Source: DAOUJH01 sp965116555 (lineage in GTDB: Bacteria; Chloroflexota; Dehalococcoidia; Lucifugimonadales; QGNO01). Taken from it: a stretch of DNA of 64,000 nucleotides. The DNA lies in contig OZ220698.1 of the NCBI GenBank assembly GCA_965116555.1, positions 2,294,001 to 2,358,000 on the forward strand. Reading direction: 5' to 3'. Every line of letters starts with the position of its first letter. The stretch's first letter is position 1. Below the pieces are notes generated by a model. That model worked only from the letters and a program-made list of their open reading frames with translations. It made no database searches and had not been told where the DNA came from. Position numbers and translations under genes: made by a program. Shown piece by piece: positions 63,455 through 64,000 of the stretch.

Positions 63455-64000
63455 ATGGCTGAGCGCGACGATGCAGGCGAGGCAGCGTACGAGAAGACGA
63501 TCAAGGATCCAAAGCCCTTGGACCCGGCGTTTGCCGCCCAGCGACTGAAAGAGGTCAAGAGCGTTTTCGACGAGCTGGGCGTCTTCTTCTGGCTGGGCTC
63601 AGGCACCTGCCTTGGCGCCGTCCGTGAGGGGCGCTTCATTCCCTGGGACGATGAGATGGACACGGCATCGGTCATCGGGATGCACGGCCTCACTGTCGAG
63701 ACAATCGACCGGGTCGCCGAGGCGTTCAGAGAGCGTGGCTTCTACTACCATGTCGACCACAACTTCCGCTACTCCTCCTTCAGCTTCATAAAGGACGGCG
63801 TCAGGGTGGACTGGACCTGCCACCGCATCGTCGACGGCAAGGCCTACCTGTTCCCTGGGATCGAGTTTCCCCTGAGCCTCTTCGAGAACCCCAGAGAGAT
63901 CGAGTTTATCGGCGAGAAGTTCCGAGTTCCCAACCCGCCCGAGGAATACCTGCGGCTGAAGTACGGACCCGAGTGGCGGACACCTAAAGGGCCCGGCTTT
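63455..64000 (+). CDS. LicD-family protein, 3' end beyond window
   Basis: 182 codons are visible and open to the last base. The LicD core is clear: FFWLGSGTCLGAVREGRFIPWDDEMD, the nucleotidyltransferase-fold signature of enzymes that attach phosphocholine or similar groups to glycans. A downstream PEEYLRLKYGPEWRTP matches the family's later YLxxxYGxxWxxP element. GGGAGGAC precedes the ATG at 63455. The acceptor and the rest of the operon are unknown. Confidence 0.85.
   Translation, partial: MAERDDAGEAAYEKTIKDPKPLDPAFAAQRLKEVKSVFDELGVFFWLGSGTCLGAVREGRFIPWDDEMDTASVIGMHGLTVETIDRVAEAFRERGFYYHVDHNFRYSSFSFIKDGVRVDWTCHRIVDGKAYLFPGIEFPLSLFENPREIEFIGEKFRVPNPPEEYLRLKYGPEWRTPKGPGF

Overview
The window reads as an uncultured member of the Chloroflexota, most like the marine Dehalococcoidia/SAR202 type. 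This is inferred from gene content, not from a marker-gene tree. Base composition is moderately GC-rich, genes are tightly packed, and there are no rRNA genes, phage modules or CRISPR arrays. The only transposase trace is one decayed IS30 fragment.

Layout. 1-6.7 kb: a leucine-rich-repeat protein cut by the window edge, tRNA thiolase mnmA, a VapBC-type toxin-antitoxin pair, an RNase HII-YraN fusion, a 92-bp inverted repeat, then fmdB-like, thiE and a bacterial translin. 6.7-10.4 kb: membrane proteins (DUF502, an NCS2 permease fused to an ATPase-like tail, an unknown membrane protein) around a hidden SelW-like selenoprotein. 10.6-18.4 kb: five consecutive minus-strand genes that look lipid-related: a sterol 24-C-methyltransferase homologue, an acyltransferase-3 carrying ankyrin repeats, an MMPL transporter and two tandem MpaB/DUF2236 oxygenase-like proteins. 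18.6-25.2 kb: central metabolism (fhs, sucCD) and a secreted PPC-type protein. 26.3-35.9 kb: a 3,206-residue type I polyketide synthase with one complete reducing module that includes a C-methyltransferase, followed by a truncated second module. 36.1-40.4 kb: a PfkB kinase, a hidden selenocysteine peroxiredoxin, and a secreted Fn3/Ig-like protein flanked by direct repeats, one of which is the 3' end of tRNA-Ser. 40.3-44.1 kb: a greA-lysS-nudix-serS-tRNASer operon. 44.3-48.9 kb: the IS30 remnant, then purF-purM-purH. 48.9-63.2 kb: transport and catabolism (antiporter, amidohydrolase, two MFS carriers, M19 dipeptidase, amidase with a small partner, ureidoglycolate-lyase-like protein, HD protein, SDR, isochorismatase-like hydrolase, phosphotriesterase-like hydrolase, K+ channel, flavin disulfide reductase). 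A LicD-like gene runs off the right edge.

The most important observation is two genes that ordinary ORF calling breaks, because each has an in-frame TGA exactly at a redox-active position: C-x-x-U in a SelW/Rdx-family protein (7603-7875) and T-P-G-U in a peroxiredoxin (37222-37680, minus). Each TGA is followed at almost the same distance (loop starting 21-22 nt downstream) by a stem-loop with a UGGA apical loop, which is the architecture of a bacterial SECIS element. This implies that the organism inserts selenocysteine, although no sel genes lie in the window.

Other notable items are a bacterial sterol methyltransferase homologue inside a lipid-type locus, the AT-less terminal PKS module, several domain fusions, and the serS/tRNA-Ser arrangement with its repeat-flanked neighbour.
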